Shown here: positions 1 through 7,206 of the stretch, piece by piece
Layout: every line of letters starts with the position of its first letter
Numbering within the stretch: the first letter of the stretch is position 1
Origin: Methylophaga sp.
GTDB lineage: Bacteria > Pseudomonadota > Gammaproteobacteria > Nitrosococcales > Methylophagaceae
DNA: 23,817 nucleotides
Direction: 5' to 3'
Assembly: GCA_014762585.1 (NCBI GenBank)
Contig: JABURN010000200.1
Span: 1-23,817, forward strand
The notes under the pieces: generated by a model
Seen by the model: the letters and a program-made list of their open reading frames with translations, nothing else
Database searches by the model: none
What the model was told of the DNA's origin: nothing
Made by a program: the position numbers and the translations under genes

Positions 1-159
1 TTCGCCTTAATCCGTTACCTTGCCATCACCCACGGAAAGTACCTCACCGCTTGAGGGTTTTTCTGCTACGTTATCAGGGATAACGATACCGCCAGTAGTC
101 ATGGTTTCTTCTTCCATGCGACGTACAATCACACGATCATGAAGGGGACGAAGATTCAT
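1..159 (-). CDS. groES: Co-chaperonin GroES (10 kDa chaperonin), N-terminal part, cut by window edge and with an in-frame stop
   Basis: GroES caps the GroEL folding chamber in the cytosol. Reading leftwards from the ATG at 159-157, the protein opens with the family signature [14 protein letters not shown], followed by EEET, the mobile-loop region TTGGIVIP and then [11 protein letters not shown], which is collinear with the family. A Shine-Dalgarno (GGAGGA, from 172-167) sits 7 bases upstream of the ATG. Codon 51 (bases 9-7) reads TAA where GroES proteins normally have a residue just before Gly-Glu, and the two codons after it (Gly, Glu) match the expected continuation. The family is about 95 residues, so roughly half lies outside the window. 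The stop is either a base error at the contig edge or a true truncation, and cannot be decided here. groEL would be expected next, beyond the edge. Identity is very secure; intactness is not. Confidence 0.9.
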
Positions 160-166
160 CTGTAAT

Positions 167-172
167 TCCTCC
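167..172 (-). promoter_or_regulatory. groES ribosome binding site
   Basis: GGAGGA on the minus strand, 7 bases before the groES ATG, is a near-perfect Shine-Dalgarno and fits a highly expressed gene. Confidence 0.85.
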
Positions 173-211
173 GAAAAAAATGTCTGTTTAGGACCAATGT
201 TGTTTGTTTTG

Positions 212-230
212 GCCCCCCTTAGATGGGGGC
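212..230. repeat. GC-rich inverted repeat overlapping the groES -10 element
   Basis: GCCCCCC at 212-218 and GGGGGC at 225-230 pair around a 6-base loop (219-224). On the minus strand the promoter -10 forms the upstream arm and the expected transcription start falls in or near the downstream arm, so a full hairpin would form in DNA rather than in the transcript. Confidence 0.6.
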
Positions 231-248
231 TGAAAAACGGCTTTCAAG
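221..248 (-). promoter_or_regulatory. Sigma-32 (RpoH) heat-shock promoter of groES
   Basis: On the minus strand CTTGAAA (248-242) is followed after 13 bases by CCCCATCT (228-221), which matches the RpoH consensus (CTTGAA, 11-16 bp, CCCCATNT). It lies between fxsA and groES with a leader of about 55 bases, the usual place for the groESL heat-shock promoter in gammaproteobacteria. The -10 element is also the left arm of a GC-rich hairpin (see the repeat at 212-230). No CIRCE/HrcA operator was seen. Confidence 0.88.
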
Positions 249-281
249 GGCTTAGGTGTAATTTTTTTAATGTTTGATCAT

Positions 282-740
282 TCAGCGTAAGTGATGAGAG
301 TCATCATCATCGACGATCTCACCATCAATCGTATGGTGCTGATCCTGGGATTGATAATAAAATCCCGTGCCCCGGGTTTTGAATACAAACTGACTGTTTT
401 TCAACATTTGCGCGATCATTAACTGACGTACCGGCGGCATGAGCAGCAGAAAGCCCATCGTATCGGTTACAAAGCCCGGCGTCAGTAACAGAGCACCGCT
501 GACCAGCAGGCACAGCCCTTCCAACATCTCGGTAGCAGGCAACTGACCTTGCTGCATCGTTCTCTGTGCCCGATGCAAAGTCTGAAAGCCCTGCAGTCTT
601 AACAAAAAAGCACCAATGACAGCGGTAGCCACCACCAGAAAGATCGTCCAGCCGGCGCCGATGACCTGCCCGACCTGGATCAGGAAGAAGATTTCCACCA
701 GTGGTACCAGCAAAAAAAGTATGAACAGCAGTTTAAACAT
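282..740 (-). CDS. fxsA: FxsA family inner-membrane protein
   Basis: FxsA is a small cytoplasmic-membrane protein named in E. coli for relieving F-plasmid exclusion of phage T7; its cell role is unclear. Starting at the ATG at 740, the 152-residue product opens with MFKLLFILFLLVPLVEIFFL. Further hydrophobic stretches lie near residues 28-47 (WTIFLVVATAVIGAFLL) and 75-105, and include the family motif LLLTPGFVTDTMGFLLLMPPVR. The polar tail has IDGE and an Asp-rich run (DDDD). E. coli FxsA is 158 residues. A longer reading from ATG 776 is rejected because that codon lies inside the sigma-32-like -10 element at 773-780. The gene precedes groES on the same strand, as in E. coli, and probably shares heat-shock control. 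Confidence 0.92.
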   Translation of the reverse strand: MFKLLFILFLLVPLVEIFFLIQVGQVIGAGWTIFLVVATAVIGAFLLRLQGFQTLHRAQRTMQQGQLPATEMLEGLCLLVSGALLLTPGFVTDTMGFLLLMPPVRQLMIAQMLKNSQFVFKTRGTGFYYQSQDQHHTIDGEIVDDDDSHHLR

Positions 741-772
741 GGGGCATCCCAGTTCGATGAATGTATAGCAAG

Positions 773-800
773 ACATTGGGCCGCTTATGATTTTTTCAAG
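773..800 (-). promoter_or_regulatory. Sigma-32-like promoter of fxsA
   Basis: On the minus strand CTTGAA (800-795) is followed after 14 bases by CCCAATGT (780-773), one mismatch from the RpoH -10 consensus CCCCATNT. The predicted start of transcription would be near 766, giving a leader of about 26 bases to the ATG at 740. The arrangement copies that of groES downstream. Confidence 0.65.
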
Positions 801-849
801 TCCAAAAGCGGTTGTGGTAGTGAAGCAACAAAATCACCGATTTGTATCC

Positions 850-878
850 ATGTCATCAAACTGTCACAAAAGGTTCAT
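850..878 (+). promoter_or_regulatory. Pho box (PhoB operator) upstream of the porin gene
   Basis: Three 7-base half-sites are spaced by 4 bases: ATGTCAT (850-856), CTGTCAC (861-867) and GGTTCAT (872-878). The spacers CAAA and AAAA are A-rich. PhoB binds direct repeats of CTGTCAT at this 11-bp period. A possible -10 (CATAAG) lies at 897-902. The first two half-sites are strong and the third is weak. Confidence 0.78.
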
Positions 879-960
879 CACGGTGAAACATTTCGGGCAT
901 AAGGTGTGCGGGACTTCGGCGTTAGTCCGAACTTGATGAACCAACCAAGAGGATAGTCCC

Positions 961-2346
961 TTGAAACTCAAATCAACATCTTTATTAGTTGCAGGTGCCC
1001 TGTTTGGCGCTGCAGTTATGCCAGCTCATGCCGGCAACGAAGCCATGATGGATCTGCTGAAAGTATTGCGCGATAAAGGCACTATCAGCGCACAAGACTA
1101 TGACATGCTGAAAAATGCTGCAGCAGCTGACAAGGAAATGGCAGAAGCAGATAAAGCTGAAATCAAAAAAGAAGTGGAAGAAGCCACTGCCAATATGCCT
1201 GAAATCACCACAGACGGTAAGCTCGTCGTGGCTGATAAAGATGGCAACTGGGAATTCCAGCCTATCGGTCGTGTTATGTGGGATGCTATCTCAGTTGATA
1301 ACGATGGTCTTTATGATGGTGACCCAACAGTCGGTGACAACGAAGGTCGTGGTACTGAGTTGCGTCGTGCACGTCTTGGTTTCCAGGGCAGCATTTACGA
1401 CTGGAGCTACAAATTTGAAGCGGACTTCGCCGGTGGTGATGCTTCCATCAAAGATGCCTACGTCGGTTACGGTAACAGCCTGACTGACACAACTAAATGG
1501 GGCGTCAAGCTGGGCCAGTCTCATATCGCTTTCGGTTACAATACCAAAGCCAGCTCTAAATACATGAGCTTTATCGACCGTCCGTTCTTTGCTGACTCTT
1601 CTTTGTCACCTGCTCGTGAGAGTGGTGTTGCCCTGCAACTGAATGATAAAGACTATCGCTGGTTGCTGGCCTCATCTTTCACCAGCGGTGAAATTGATGG
1701 CGGTGAAACCGATGTGGATGATGCTGACAGATGGGCAGTACGCGGTTCATTCGTACCGTTCATGCAAGATGAAAAACACATGCTGCAAATTGGTGCCGGT
1801 TACATGACTCAAGGTAATGGTGATGGTTCATTCCGTTACCGTCAGCGTGCAGTCAGCCACATCACTTCAGAGCGTCCAATCGATACCTCAGTAGCCAACT
1901 ATGATGGTTCGAAAGCATTCACTGCTGATGTTCTGGGTATCTATGGTCCATTCCACGCCCTGGCCGAATATGTTGACTTCAGCGCCGAGAGTGAAACCAA
2001 TTCTGATCAAGACTTCACCGGCTACGCAGTTGAAGCAGGTTACTTCCTGACCGGTGAGTCTTACAAATGGAAAAAAGGCTATAACTCAGGTGTATCACCG
2101 AAATCTCCATATGGTGCATGGCAACTGGTGGCACGTTTCGAAAACATCGAAACTGAAGGCCTGATTGGTGGCAGCGTTCAGACTGAAGATGAAGCGGATA
2201 AATACACATTGGGTGTCAACTACATCCCACGTAAAAATATTCGCCTGATGCTGAACTACGACAAAATTACCGACTTGACTGTCAACGGTGCCAGCTCAGA
2301 TGCAGAGCCATCTGCTCTGAAATTCCGTGCACAGGCTTTTTGGTAG
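961..2346 (+). CDS. OprP/OprO-type anion (phosphate-selective) outer-membrane porin
   Basis: Forms a beta-barrel channel in the outer membrane, probably for phosphate or polyphosphate under phosphate limitation. Translation starts at TTG 961 with AGAGGA at 949-954 as ribosome binding site. The 461-residue product has a signal peptide (MKLKSTSLLVAGALFGAAVMPAHA, cut near residue 24), a short helical N-terminal segment rich in Ala/Lys/Glu (about 30-75) that may form a trimer coiled coil, and then a long run of alternating strands opening FQPIGRVMWDA and RRARLGFQGSIYDWSYKFEADF, typical of the phosphate-selective porin O/P family. The last residue is aromatic (Trp), as expected for Bam-dependent insertion. 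The Pho box at 850-878 supports phosphate control. The surface is Asp-rich, so true substrate preference is open. An intrinsic terminator follows. Confidence 0.88.
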   Translation: MKLKSTSLLVAGALFGAAVMPAHAGNEAMMDLLKVLRDKGTISAQDYDMLKNAAAADKEMAEADKAEIKKEVEEATANMPEITTDGKLVVADKDGNWEFQPIGRVMWDAISVDNDGLYDGDPTVGDNEGRGTELRRARLGFQGSIYDWSYKFEADFAGGDASIKDAYVGYGNSLTDTTKWGVKLGQSHIAFGYNTKASSKYMSFIDRPFFADSSLSPARESGVALQLNDKDYRWLLASSFTSGEIDGGETDVDDADRWAVRGSFVPFMQDEKHMLQIGAGYMTQGNGDGSFRYRQRAVSHITSERPIDTSVANYDGSKAFTADVLGIYGPFHALAEYVDFSAESETNSDQDFTGYAVEAGYFLTGESYKWKKGYNSGVSPKSPYGAWQLVARFENIETEGLIGGSVQTEDEADKYTLGVNYIPRKNIRLMLNYDKITDLTVNGASSDAEPSALKFRAQAFW

Positions 2347-2372
2347 TCTGAATTAGAAGAATGACTCTTCGG

Positions 2373-2405
2373 AAAAGGCCTCACCCTCGGGTGGGGCCTT
2401 TTTTT
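2373..2405 (+). terminator. Intrinsic terminator after the porin gene
   Basis: A 9-bp stem (2377-2385 with 2390-2398, one G-T pair) with a 4-base loop is followed by a run of seven T's. It lies 31 bases after the porin stop and separates that gene from the next Pho-box promoter. Confidence 0.9.
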
Positions 2406-2420
2406 ATTCGTTAACAACAC

Positions 2421-2460
2421 CTGTCACAAAAGCTTCATTTATCTGTCATTAAACTGACCC
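2421..2460 (+). promoter_or_regulatory. Extended Pho box (four half-sites) upstream of the secreted propeller gene
   Basis: Half-sites at exact 11-bp period: CTGTCAC (2421-2427), GCTTCAT (2432-2438), CTGTCAT (2443-2449, perfect) and CTGACCC (2454-2460, weak). The spacers are A/T only. This fits two adjacent PhoB dimer sites. A possible -10 (ATTAAT) is at 2474-2479. It sits just after the terminator of the porin gene, so the second gene has its own PhoB promoter. Confidence 0.85.
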
Positions 2461-2507
2461 GCGAATATGTGACATTAATCACATTCCTGACCCTACTGAG
2501 GTTTGTT

Positions 2508-3992
2508 ATGAACAGATTGTCTCTTTTGTTGGGTCTGACTCTGGTCTTGCCAGTTTCAGCTCACGCTCTGAATGTCACCAAGCTTTCTACCTACACCGAG
2601 GAGTGCGGTGGTGAAGAAAGCTGTGCTGAAATTGTAGCCTACGATAATTCAGCATCACGTGTTTTTGTGACTAATGCTGCTGAAAACGAACTGCGGATTC
2701 TCGATGTCATCAACGGCCAGTTGCTGGAAAAACAGGTTATTGACCTGTCTGTATTCGGTGGTGGCCCGAATAGTGTCGATGTCAGTAATGGCATGGTTGC
2801 GGTGGCGGTTGAGGCTCAGACCAAAACAGATAACGGCTCTGTGGTGCTGTTTGAGTATGATCTGAACACAGAAAGTTATATCGAAAAAAACGTCATTACT
2901 GTCGGTGCTTTGCCTGACATGCTGACTTTCACTAAGGATGGTCAATACCTGCTGGTCGCCAATGAAGGTGAACCCAATGATGACTACACCATCGACCCGG
3001 AGGGTTCGGTGTCAGTTATCAAGACCAGTGATTGGTCAGTCAGACAGGCAGATTTCAATGCCTTTAAGCTGGCAGATCTTGAGGATGTGCGGGTTTTCGG
3101 CCCCGATGCTTCTCTGCAGCAGGATCTGGAACCGGAATACATCACAACCTCCGCTGACTCCACCACGGCCTGGGTTAGTCTGCAGGAAAACAATGCGCTA
3201 GCGAAAGTCGACATTGCATCTGCCACGGTCACAGATATCACGGGTCTCGGGTACAAACTCCATCATCAGAAGAAAAACGCTTTTGACGCCAGTAATGAAG
3301 ATGGCGGCATACATATTCAAAGCTGGCCCACCTATGGCATGTATATGCCTGATGCTATTGCCAGTTACCAACGTGGTAATTCGACTTTCATTGTCTCCGC
3401 TAACGAAGGAGATGCCCGTGACTATGATGGTTACAGTGAAGAAGCGCGTGTAAAAGATTTACAGTTAGATCCTGATGTTTTCCCTTACTTTGAGGAGCTA
3501 CAGGAAGATGAAAATCTGGGCCGCCTTAAAACCACGATTTCACAGGGTGATATCGACGGTGACGGTGATTTTGATCAGATTTATTCCTACGGCGGCCGTT
3601 CATTCTCGATCTGGAATGCGAATGGCAAACTGGTCTATGACAGTGGTTCTGATTTTGAACGCGCACTTGCCAACTATGCAACCGAGCAAGGTCTTGATGT
3701 CTGGGAAGATGGTCGCAGTGATGACAAAGGGCCAGAGCCGGAATCAGTGACAGTCGGTGAGATGGGCGACAACATCCTAGCCTTTATTGGCCTAGAGCGG
3801 ACATCCGGCATCTTCGTCTACCAGCTCAATAAACCACACAAGCCCCAAGCCGTCGCTTTTTTAGACATTGAAAATCTCGGTGATGTCGGCCCTGAAGGAC
3901 TGCTGTATATAGAGCAGGATGCAACCAGCCGCTTACTGCTCGTCACCAATGAAATCAGCAACACGATCTCTTTGTATGAGATCACCCAGTAA
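2508..3992 (+). CDS. Secreted 'choice-of-anchor I' family beta-propeller-like protein (often misnamed alkaline phosphatase), PhoB-controlled
   Basis: Exported protein of 494 residues. The ATG at 2508 follows a GAGG site (2498-2501) and begins a clear signal peptide (MNRLSLLLGLTLVLPVSAHA). A longer reading from GTG 2469 would place the start in the promoter and is rejected. The mature part resembles YVTN/SMP-30-type propellers: repeats such as SRVFVTNAAENELRILDV, TFTKDGQYLLVANEGEPND, TFIVSANEGDARDYDGY and ILAFIGLERTSGIFVYQL, plus the family block DIDGDGDFDQIYSYGGRSFS. The DxDGDGD stretch could bind calcium. I see no C-terminal anchor. The family is found in phosphate-stress secretomes and is sometimes labelled phosphatase or phytase-like, but no catalytic residues can be assigned from sequence alone. 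The four-site Pho box upstream supports a role in phosphate scavenging; the enzymatic activity is unproven. Confidence 0.82.
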   Translation: MNRLSLLLGLTLVLPVSAHALNVTKLSTYTEECGGEESCAEIVAYDNSASRVFVTNAAENELRILDVINGQLLEKQVIDLSVFGGGPNSVDVSNGMVAVAVEAQTKTDNGSVVLFEYDLNTESYIEKNVITVGALPDMLTFTKDGQYLLVANEGEPNDDYTIDPEGSVSVIKTSDWSVRQADFNAFKLADLEDVRVFGPDASLQQDLEPEYITTSADSTTAWVSLQENNALAKVDIASATVTDITGLGYKLHHQKKNAFDASNEDGGIHIQSWPTYGMYMPDAIASYQRGNSTFIVSANEGDARDYDGYSEEARVKDLQLDPDVFPYFEELQEDENLGRLKTTISQGDIDGDGDFDQIYSYGGRSFSIWNANGKLVYDSGSDFERALANYATEQGLDVWEDGRSDDKGPEPESVTVGEMGDNILAFIGLERTSGIFVYQLNKPHKPQAVAFLDIENLGDVGPEGLLYIEQDATSRLLLVTNEISNTISLYEITQ

Positions 3993-4020
3993 CAACTCCT
4001 CATCTCTCGTGGTGATTTTT

Positions 4021-4050
4021 CCTGCCTCTCCGGGGGCAGGATTTTTTTTT
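4021..4050 (+). terminator. Intrinsic terminator after the propeller gene
   Basis: CCTGCC (4021-4026) pairs with GGCAGG (4035-4040), extendable by two pairs, and is followed by nine T's (4042-4050). The next gene starts 12 bases later, so its promoter must lie within or before the hairpin, or it depends on readthrough. Confidence 0.9.
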
Positions 4051-4061
4051 AGTGGCCCGAT

Positions 4062-5876
4062 ATGACACAAGAAGAACTCCGCCATTTTCACTCACTGGAA
4101 GATATTCTCAGCCAGGGATCGTTGACCCCGCTGTTTCAGCCGATCGTCTCGCTGCAGCATCAACAGATTTTTGCTTATGAGGCCTTGATCCGTGGCCCCT
4201 CGGCCAGCCCACTGCATTCGCCGATTAACCTGTTCAATACCGCCAACCGTCATGGCCGTCTCGCTGAGCTGGACTTACTGTGTCGTGAGACCGTGATTCG
4301 TCAATACGGCGAACTGGGCATGGAGCAGAAGCTGTTTATCAACACCAGTCCTGCTGCTCTGTTACAGAATGATTATCCTCACGGCCTGACGCTACAGTTC
4401 CTGGAGGAAGCTGGCTTGTCTCCTCAGCAGGTCGTTATTGAACTGACAGAACAATATCCGATTGACGATTACGACCTGATGCGCGAAGCCACCCGCCACT
4501 ATCGTGAAATGGGATTTTCGATCGCGATTGATGATCTGGGCGCAGGGTATTCGGGACTACGGACCTGGTCAGAACTGAAGCCCGACTTCGTCAAACTGGA
4601 TCGGCACTTCATGCAGAACATTCATGAGGACCGTCAAAAGCGGCAGTTTGTGCAGTCGATGATCGACATCGCCCAGAGTGTGGGCTGTCAGGTCATTGGT
4701 GAAGGCATCGAAGTGCGGCAGGAATATCTGGCAGCCCAGGGCCTCGATATGCAGTTTGCACAGGGCTATTACTTTGGCCGCCCTAATCGCTATCCACAGA
4801 AACACATGGATGAGAGCCTGTTTGCCCGGCGTCAGCAAACCAGTCTCATCAGCGCTGGCCGACCTCGAGCCAATACCCTGGTCGGCAGCCTGCTGACCGA
4901 ACTCGATCCTTTACGCGAAAGCGATAATGTCGAGCTCGCTGCAGATCGCTTTCAGCGTAATCTGAAACTGGCAGCCCTGCCGGTAGTGGATGATACCAAT
5001 CGGGTCAGAGGCATGGTCTGGCGTGATGAGTTTATGACCCTCTATGCCAGCCGTTTCGGCCGTGAATTGCATGGCCGCAAGGCGGTACAGTCGTTCATGG
5101 ACAAATCACCTATCGTGGTTGAGACCTCGCTGCCGCTAAAGAAACTGAGTTACCAGATCACCAGTCAGCAAAGCCATCAGCAACACAGTCTGTTTGTGAT
5201 AACAGAAGATGGCCGCTACCGCGGCGTCGGCAGCCTGATGGACCTGCTGCGCCAGATCACTGATATGCAGATCACCATGGCCCGTCATGCCAATCCCTTG
5301 AGTGGTTTACCCGGCAATGTGCCCTTGAGTGAACATACCCGCGAAGCGATTGAGCAGGAACGTGACGTCACCATCTGCTACTTCGACCTCGATAACTTCA
5401 AGCCATACAATGATATCTATGGTTACAGCAAAGGCGATCAGGTCATCACGCTGACGGCAAAGACGCTGACCGAACACATCAATACCGATATTGATTTTAT
5501 CGGACATGTCGGGGGAGATGATTTTATCATCGTATTTGAAAGTAGCGACTGGCATGAACGCTGTCACGCGATCTTAAAGGCCTTCAGTGCCCTGCATACA
5601 CAGTTTTATAACCTGCGACACTTGCAACAGAAAGGAATTCACGCCGTCGACCGTCATGGCCGGGAAACTTTCTACCCTTTGTTAAGCCTGTCAATCGGGG
5701 CCATCAGACTCAAAGATTTCAGTGGCATAGCTGCTGAAACAGACCTCGCCGAATGCGCCAGCAAGGCCAAGTCGATGGCCAAGCAAATCAGTGGCAACAG
5801 CCTGTATCAGTTAAGCCAGCATCAATGTCATTGTCACGAAGAAGACGCTTTAGTCTCTGTTAAACTCAGTGGCTGA
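4062..5876 (+). CDS. EAL-CBS-GGDEF cyclic-di-GMP signalling protein
   Basis: 604-residue cytosolic protein with no membrane segment. The EAL phosphodiesterase domain (about 10-241) keeps the full active-site set: EALIR (40-44), N94 in INTSP, E127 in ELTE, D157-D158 in IDDLG, K178, E214 and E217 in GEGIE, and Q234 in QGYYFGRP. A CBS pair fills about 270-400, ending in VGSLMDLL. The GGDEF-type domain (about 405-570) begins NPLSGLPGN and has DLDNFKPYND and GGDDF (484-488) in place of GGDEF; the upstream inhibitory RxxD site is absent. This EAL-first order with a CBS linker is a known but less common layout. Likely activity is c-di-GMP hydrolysis, with the CBS or GGDDF part sensing a nucleotide; whether the cyclase half is active is uncertain because GGDDF is not the classic motif. 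It stands alone after a terminator. Confidence 0.9.
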   Translation: MTQEELRHFHSLEDILSQGSLTPLFQPIVSLQHQQIFAYEALIRGPSASPLHSPINLFNTANRHGRLAELDLLCRETVIRQYGELGMEQKLFINTSPAALLQNDYPHGLTLQFLEEAGLSPQQVVIELTEQYPIDDYDLMREATRHYREMGFSIAIDDLGAGYSGLRTWSELKPDFVKLDRHFMQNIHEDRQKRQFVQSMIDIAQSVGCQVIGEGIEVRQEYLAAQGLDMQFAQGYYFGRPNRYPQKHMDESLFARRQQTSLISAGRPRANTLVGSLLTELDPLRESDNVELAADRFQRNLKLAALPVVDDTNRVRGMVWRDEFMTLYASRFGRELHGRKAVQSFMDKSPIVVETSLPLKKLSYQITSQQSHQQHSLFVITEDGRYRGVGSLMDLLRQITDMQITMARHANPLSGLPGNVPLSEHTREAIEQERDVTICYFDLDNFKPYNDIYGYSKGDQVITLTAKTLTEHINTDIDFIGHVGGDDFIIVFESSDWHERCHAILKAFSALHTQFYNLRHLQQKGIHAVDRHGRETFYPLLSLSIGAIRLKDFSGIAAETDLAECASKAKSMAKQISGNSLYQLSQHQCHCHEEDALVSVKLSG

Positions 5877-5890
5877 TCCCGCCAGCCCCC

Positions 5891-6325
5891 TCAGACCGCC
5901 GCTTCCAGCGCGACCTGCTCGATAACAAATTCGACCCGCTGACGTACTTTTTCGCGGGTTTCACGAAATTCATTCAGTAGCTCCTGCTCGTCACCACGCA
6001 TTTTTGCCGGATCGGGCAGTGGCAAATGTACTTTAATTGTATGCGGACTCAGCAACGGGCATTGCTCTTCAGCATTATCACAGAGCGTCACCAGCAAGTC
6101 AGCCCACTCCAGCATTTCACCATTGACGCGGATCGATTCCTGTCCTGAAATATCAATACCGACTTCTTTCATCACTCTGATGGCCATCTTGTTCTGGCCA
6201 TGAGCCTCGATGCCGGCTGATTTGATTTCTATATCATCACCAGCAAGCGCACGGGCCCAGCCCTCAGCCATCTGAGAACGGCAGGAGTTCCCCGTGCATA
6301 AAAAAATCACTCTTAACTTATCCAT
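5891..6325 (-). CDS. arsC: Arsenate reductase, thioredoxin-coupled (low-molecular-weight phosphatase fold)
   Basis: Reduces arsenate to arsenite in the cytosol. The 144-residue protein has the P-loop CTGNSCRS (Cys10, Cys15, Arg16) and the further cysteines Cys82 (TLCDNAEEQC) and Cys89, matching the Cys10/Cys82/Cys89 relay of the staphylococcal pI258-type enzyme. LPDPAK supplies the acid aspartate. The start ATG is at 6325-6323. It is the thioredoxin class, not the glutaredoxin-linked ArsC of E. coli. No arsR, arsB or acr3 lies beside it, so resistance partners, if any, are elsewhere. A pure phosphotyrosine phosphatase role is less likely because Cys82 and Cys89 are present. Confidence 0.9.
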   Translation of the reverse strand: MDKLRVIFLCTGNSCRSQMAEGWARALAGDDIEIKSAGIEAHGQNKMAIRVMKEVGIDISGQESIRVNGEMLEWADLLVTLCDNAEEQCPLLSPHTIKVHLPLPDPAKMRGDEQELLNEFRETREKVRQRVEFVIEQVALEAAV

Positions 6326-6429
6326 TACATAACACCTTTATTTTTCGCACGACGACATTAACAGGCTAATGTGACAGGCAGATGAAGACAGGGATTTGAA
6401 GACTGGGTCGCAGATTCAGTCTGATGCAG

Positions 6430-6460
6430 TTGAAGCATGGCGTGATGCATCTGCTAAAAT
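6430..6460 (+). promoter_or_regulatory. Possible sigma-70 promoter of the SH3 protein gene
   Basis: TTGAAG (6430-6435) and TAAAAT (6455-6460) are separated by 19 bases, slightly long. Transcription starting near 6467 would leave a 26-base leader to the GTG at 6493 and would exclude the more upstream ATG codons at 6424 and 6445. Confidence 0.4.
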
Positions 6461-6492
6461 GCGGCTTTAAATTCAAGACAAAGCGAACCATC

Positions 6493-7167
6493 GTGAAAAA
6501 TTTCATCCACTGCACCCTGCTGCTGGCTGCACTCAGCCTGCCTGCTCTCACCCAGGCGCAAACGACCCGTTATGTGTCTGATGAACTGGAAATCACTATG
6601 CGCAGTGGTCAGGGCATTAAGTTCGGAATTAAAAAGATGCTGGAATCCGGCACCCGTCTGGATGTACTGGAAACCGATCCCAACGGCTATTCGAAGGTCC
6701 GCACGGGTGAAGGCGTAGAAGGTTGGGTCCTGACCCGTTACCTCAGTAATAGTCCCAGCGCCCGTGACCAGTTGGAAGCCAGTCAACAGCGAGTTGCCAA
6801 CCTGGAACTGGAAATTTCCAAATATAAAGAAGAAATTGCTGCGCTGAGCAACCAGAACAGCGATGTCGATACCCAGAATCTGAGCCTGCGTGAAAAATCA
6901 CAGCGGCTGAGCAAAGAACTGGATGACCTCCGTCGCACCGCGTCCAACGCCGTAGCACTGGAAAACGAAAACCGCCAGCTGAAAGAAAAACTGCAGCAGA
7001 TTGATCACAAAAACCAGTCTCTGGTGCTGGAAAATAATGCGCTCAAAGATAACAGCACACGCAGTTGGTTCCTGGTTGGAGCTGCCGTCCTGTTTTCCGG
7101 TATTTTATTGGGCCTGATTCTGCCCAGATTGCGTGTTCGCAAAAAAGACAGCTGGGGCAGTCTCTGA
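6493..7167 (+). CDS. YgiM-like SH3 domain protein with coiled coil and C-terminal membrane anchor (TIGR04211 type)
   Basis: Envelope protein of unknown precise role. From the GTG at 6493 the product (224 residues) starts with a signal peptide (MKNFIHCTLLLAALSLPALTQAQ) and continues with a bacterial SH3 domain (TRYVSDELEITMRSGQG to GVEGWVLTRYLS, about residues 24-86), a coiled coil rich in Leu/Glu/Lys (about 90-185), one membrane helix (WFLVGAAVLFSGILLGLILP) and a short basic tail (RLRVRKKDSW). This is the architecture of E. coli YgiM, which is about the same length. Reading from ATG 6424 would add 23 residues before the signal peptide; the GTG start and the promoter-like site just upstream are preferred, though its ribosome site is weak. 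Monocistronic, ending in a shared terminator. Confidence 0.85.
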   Translation: MKNFIHCTLLLAALSLPALTQAQTTRYVSDELEITMRSGQGIKFGIKKMLESGTRLDVLETDPNGYSKVRTGEGVEGWVLTRYLSNSPSARDQLEASQQRVANLELEISKYKEEIAALSNQNSDVDTQNLSLREKSQRLSKELDDLRRTASNAVALENENRQLKEKLQQIDHKNQSLVLENNALKDNSTRSWFLVGAAVLFSGILLGLILPRLRVRKKDSWGSL

Positions 7168-7171
7168 TTAT

Positions 7172-7198
7172 AAAAAAGGGCGCTGAGCGTCCTTTTTT
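7172..7198. terminator. Bidirectional intrinsic terminator between the SH3 gene and hugZ
   Basis: A 6-bp stem (7178-7183 with 7187-7192, one G-T pair) is flanked by A6 on the left and T6 on the right, so it can stop transcripts from both convergent genes. Confidence 0.85.
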
Positions 7199-7206
7199 AT
7201 TGGGCA

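Noticed and set aside
160..281. CIRCE operator for HrcA before groES
   Set aside because: No 9-bp CIRCE arms found; the sigma-32 motif explains the control.
773..776. ATG 776 as the start of fxsA
   Set aside because: The codon is part of the sigma-32-like -10 element, and the added residues (MSCYTFIELGCP) are unlike the family start.
2469..2507. GTG 2469 as the start of the propeller gene
   Set aside because: It lies 8 bases after the Pho box, where the -10 region should be, and puts 13 residues before a complete signal peptide; ATG 2508 has a ribosome site.
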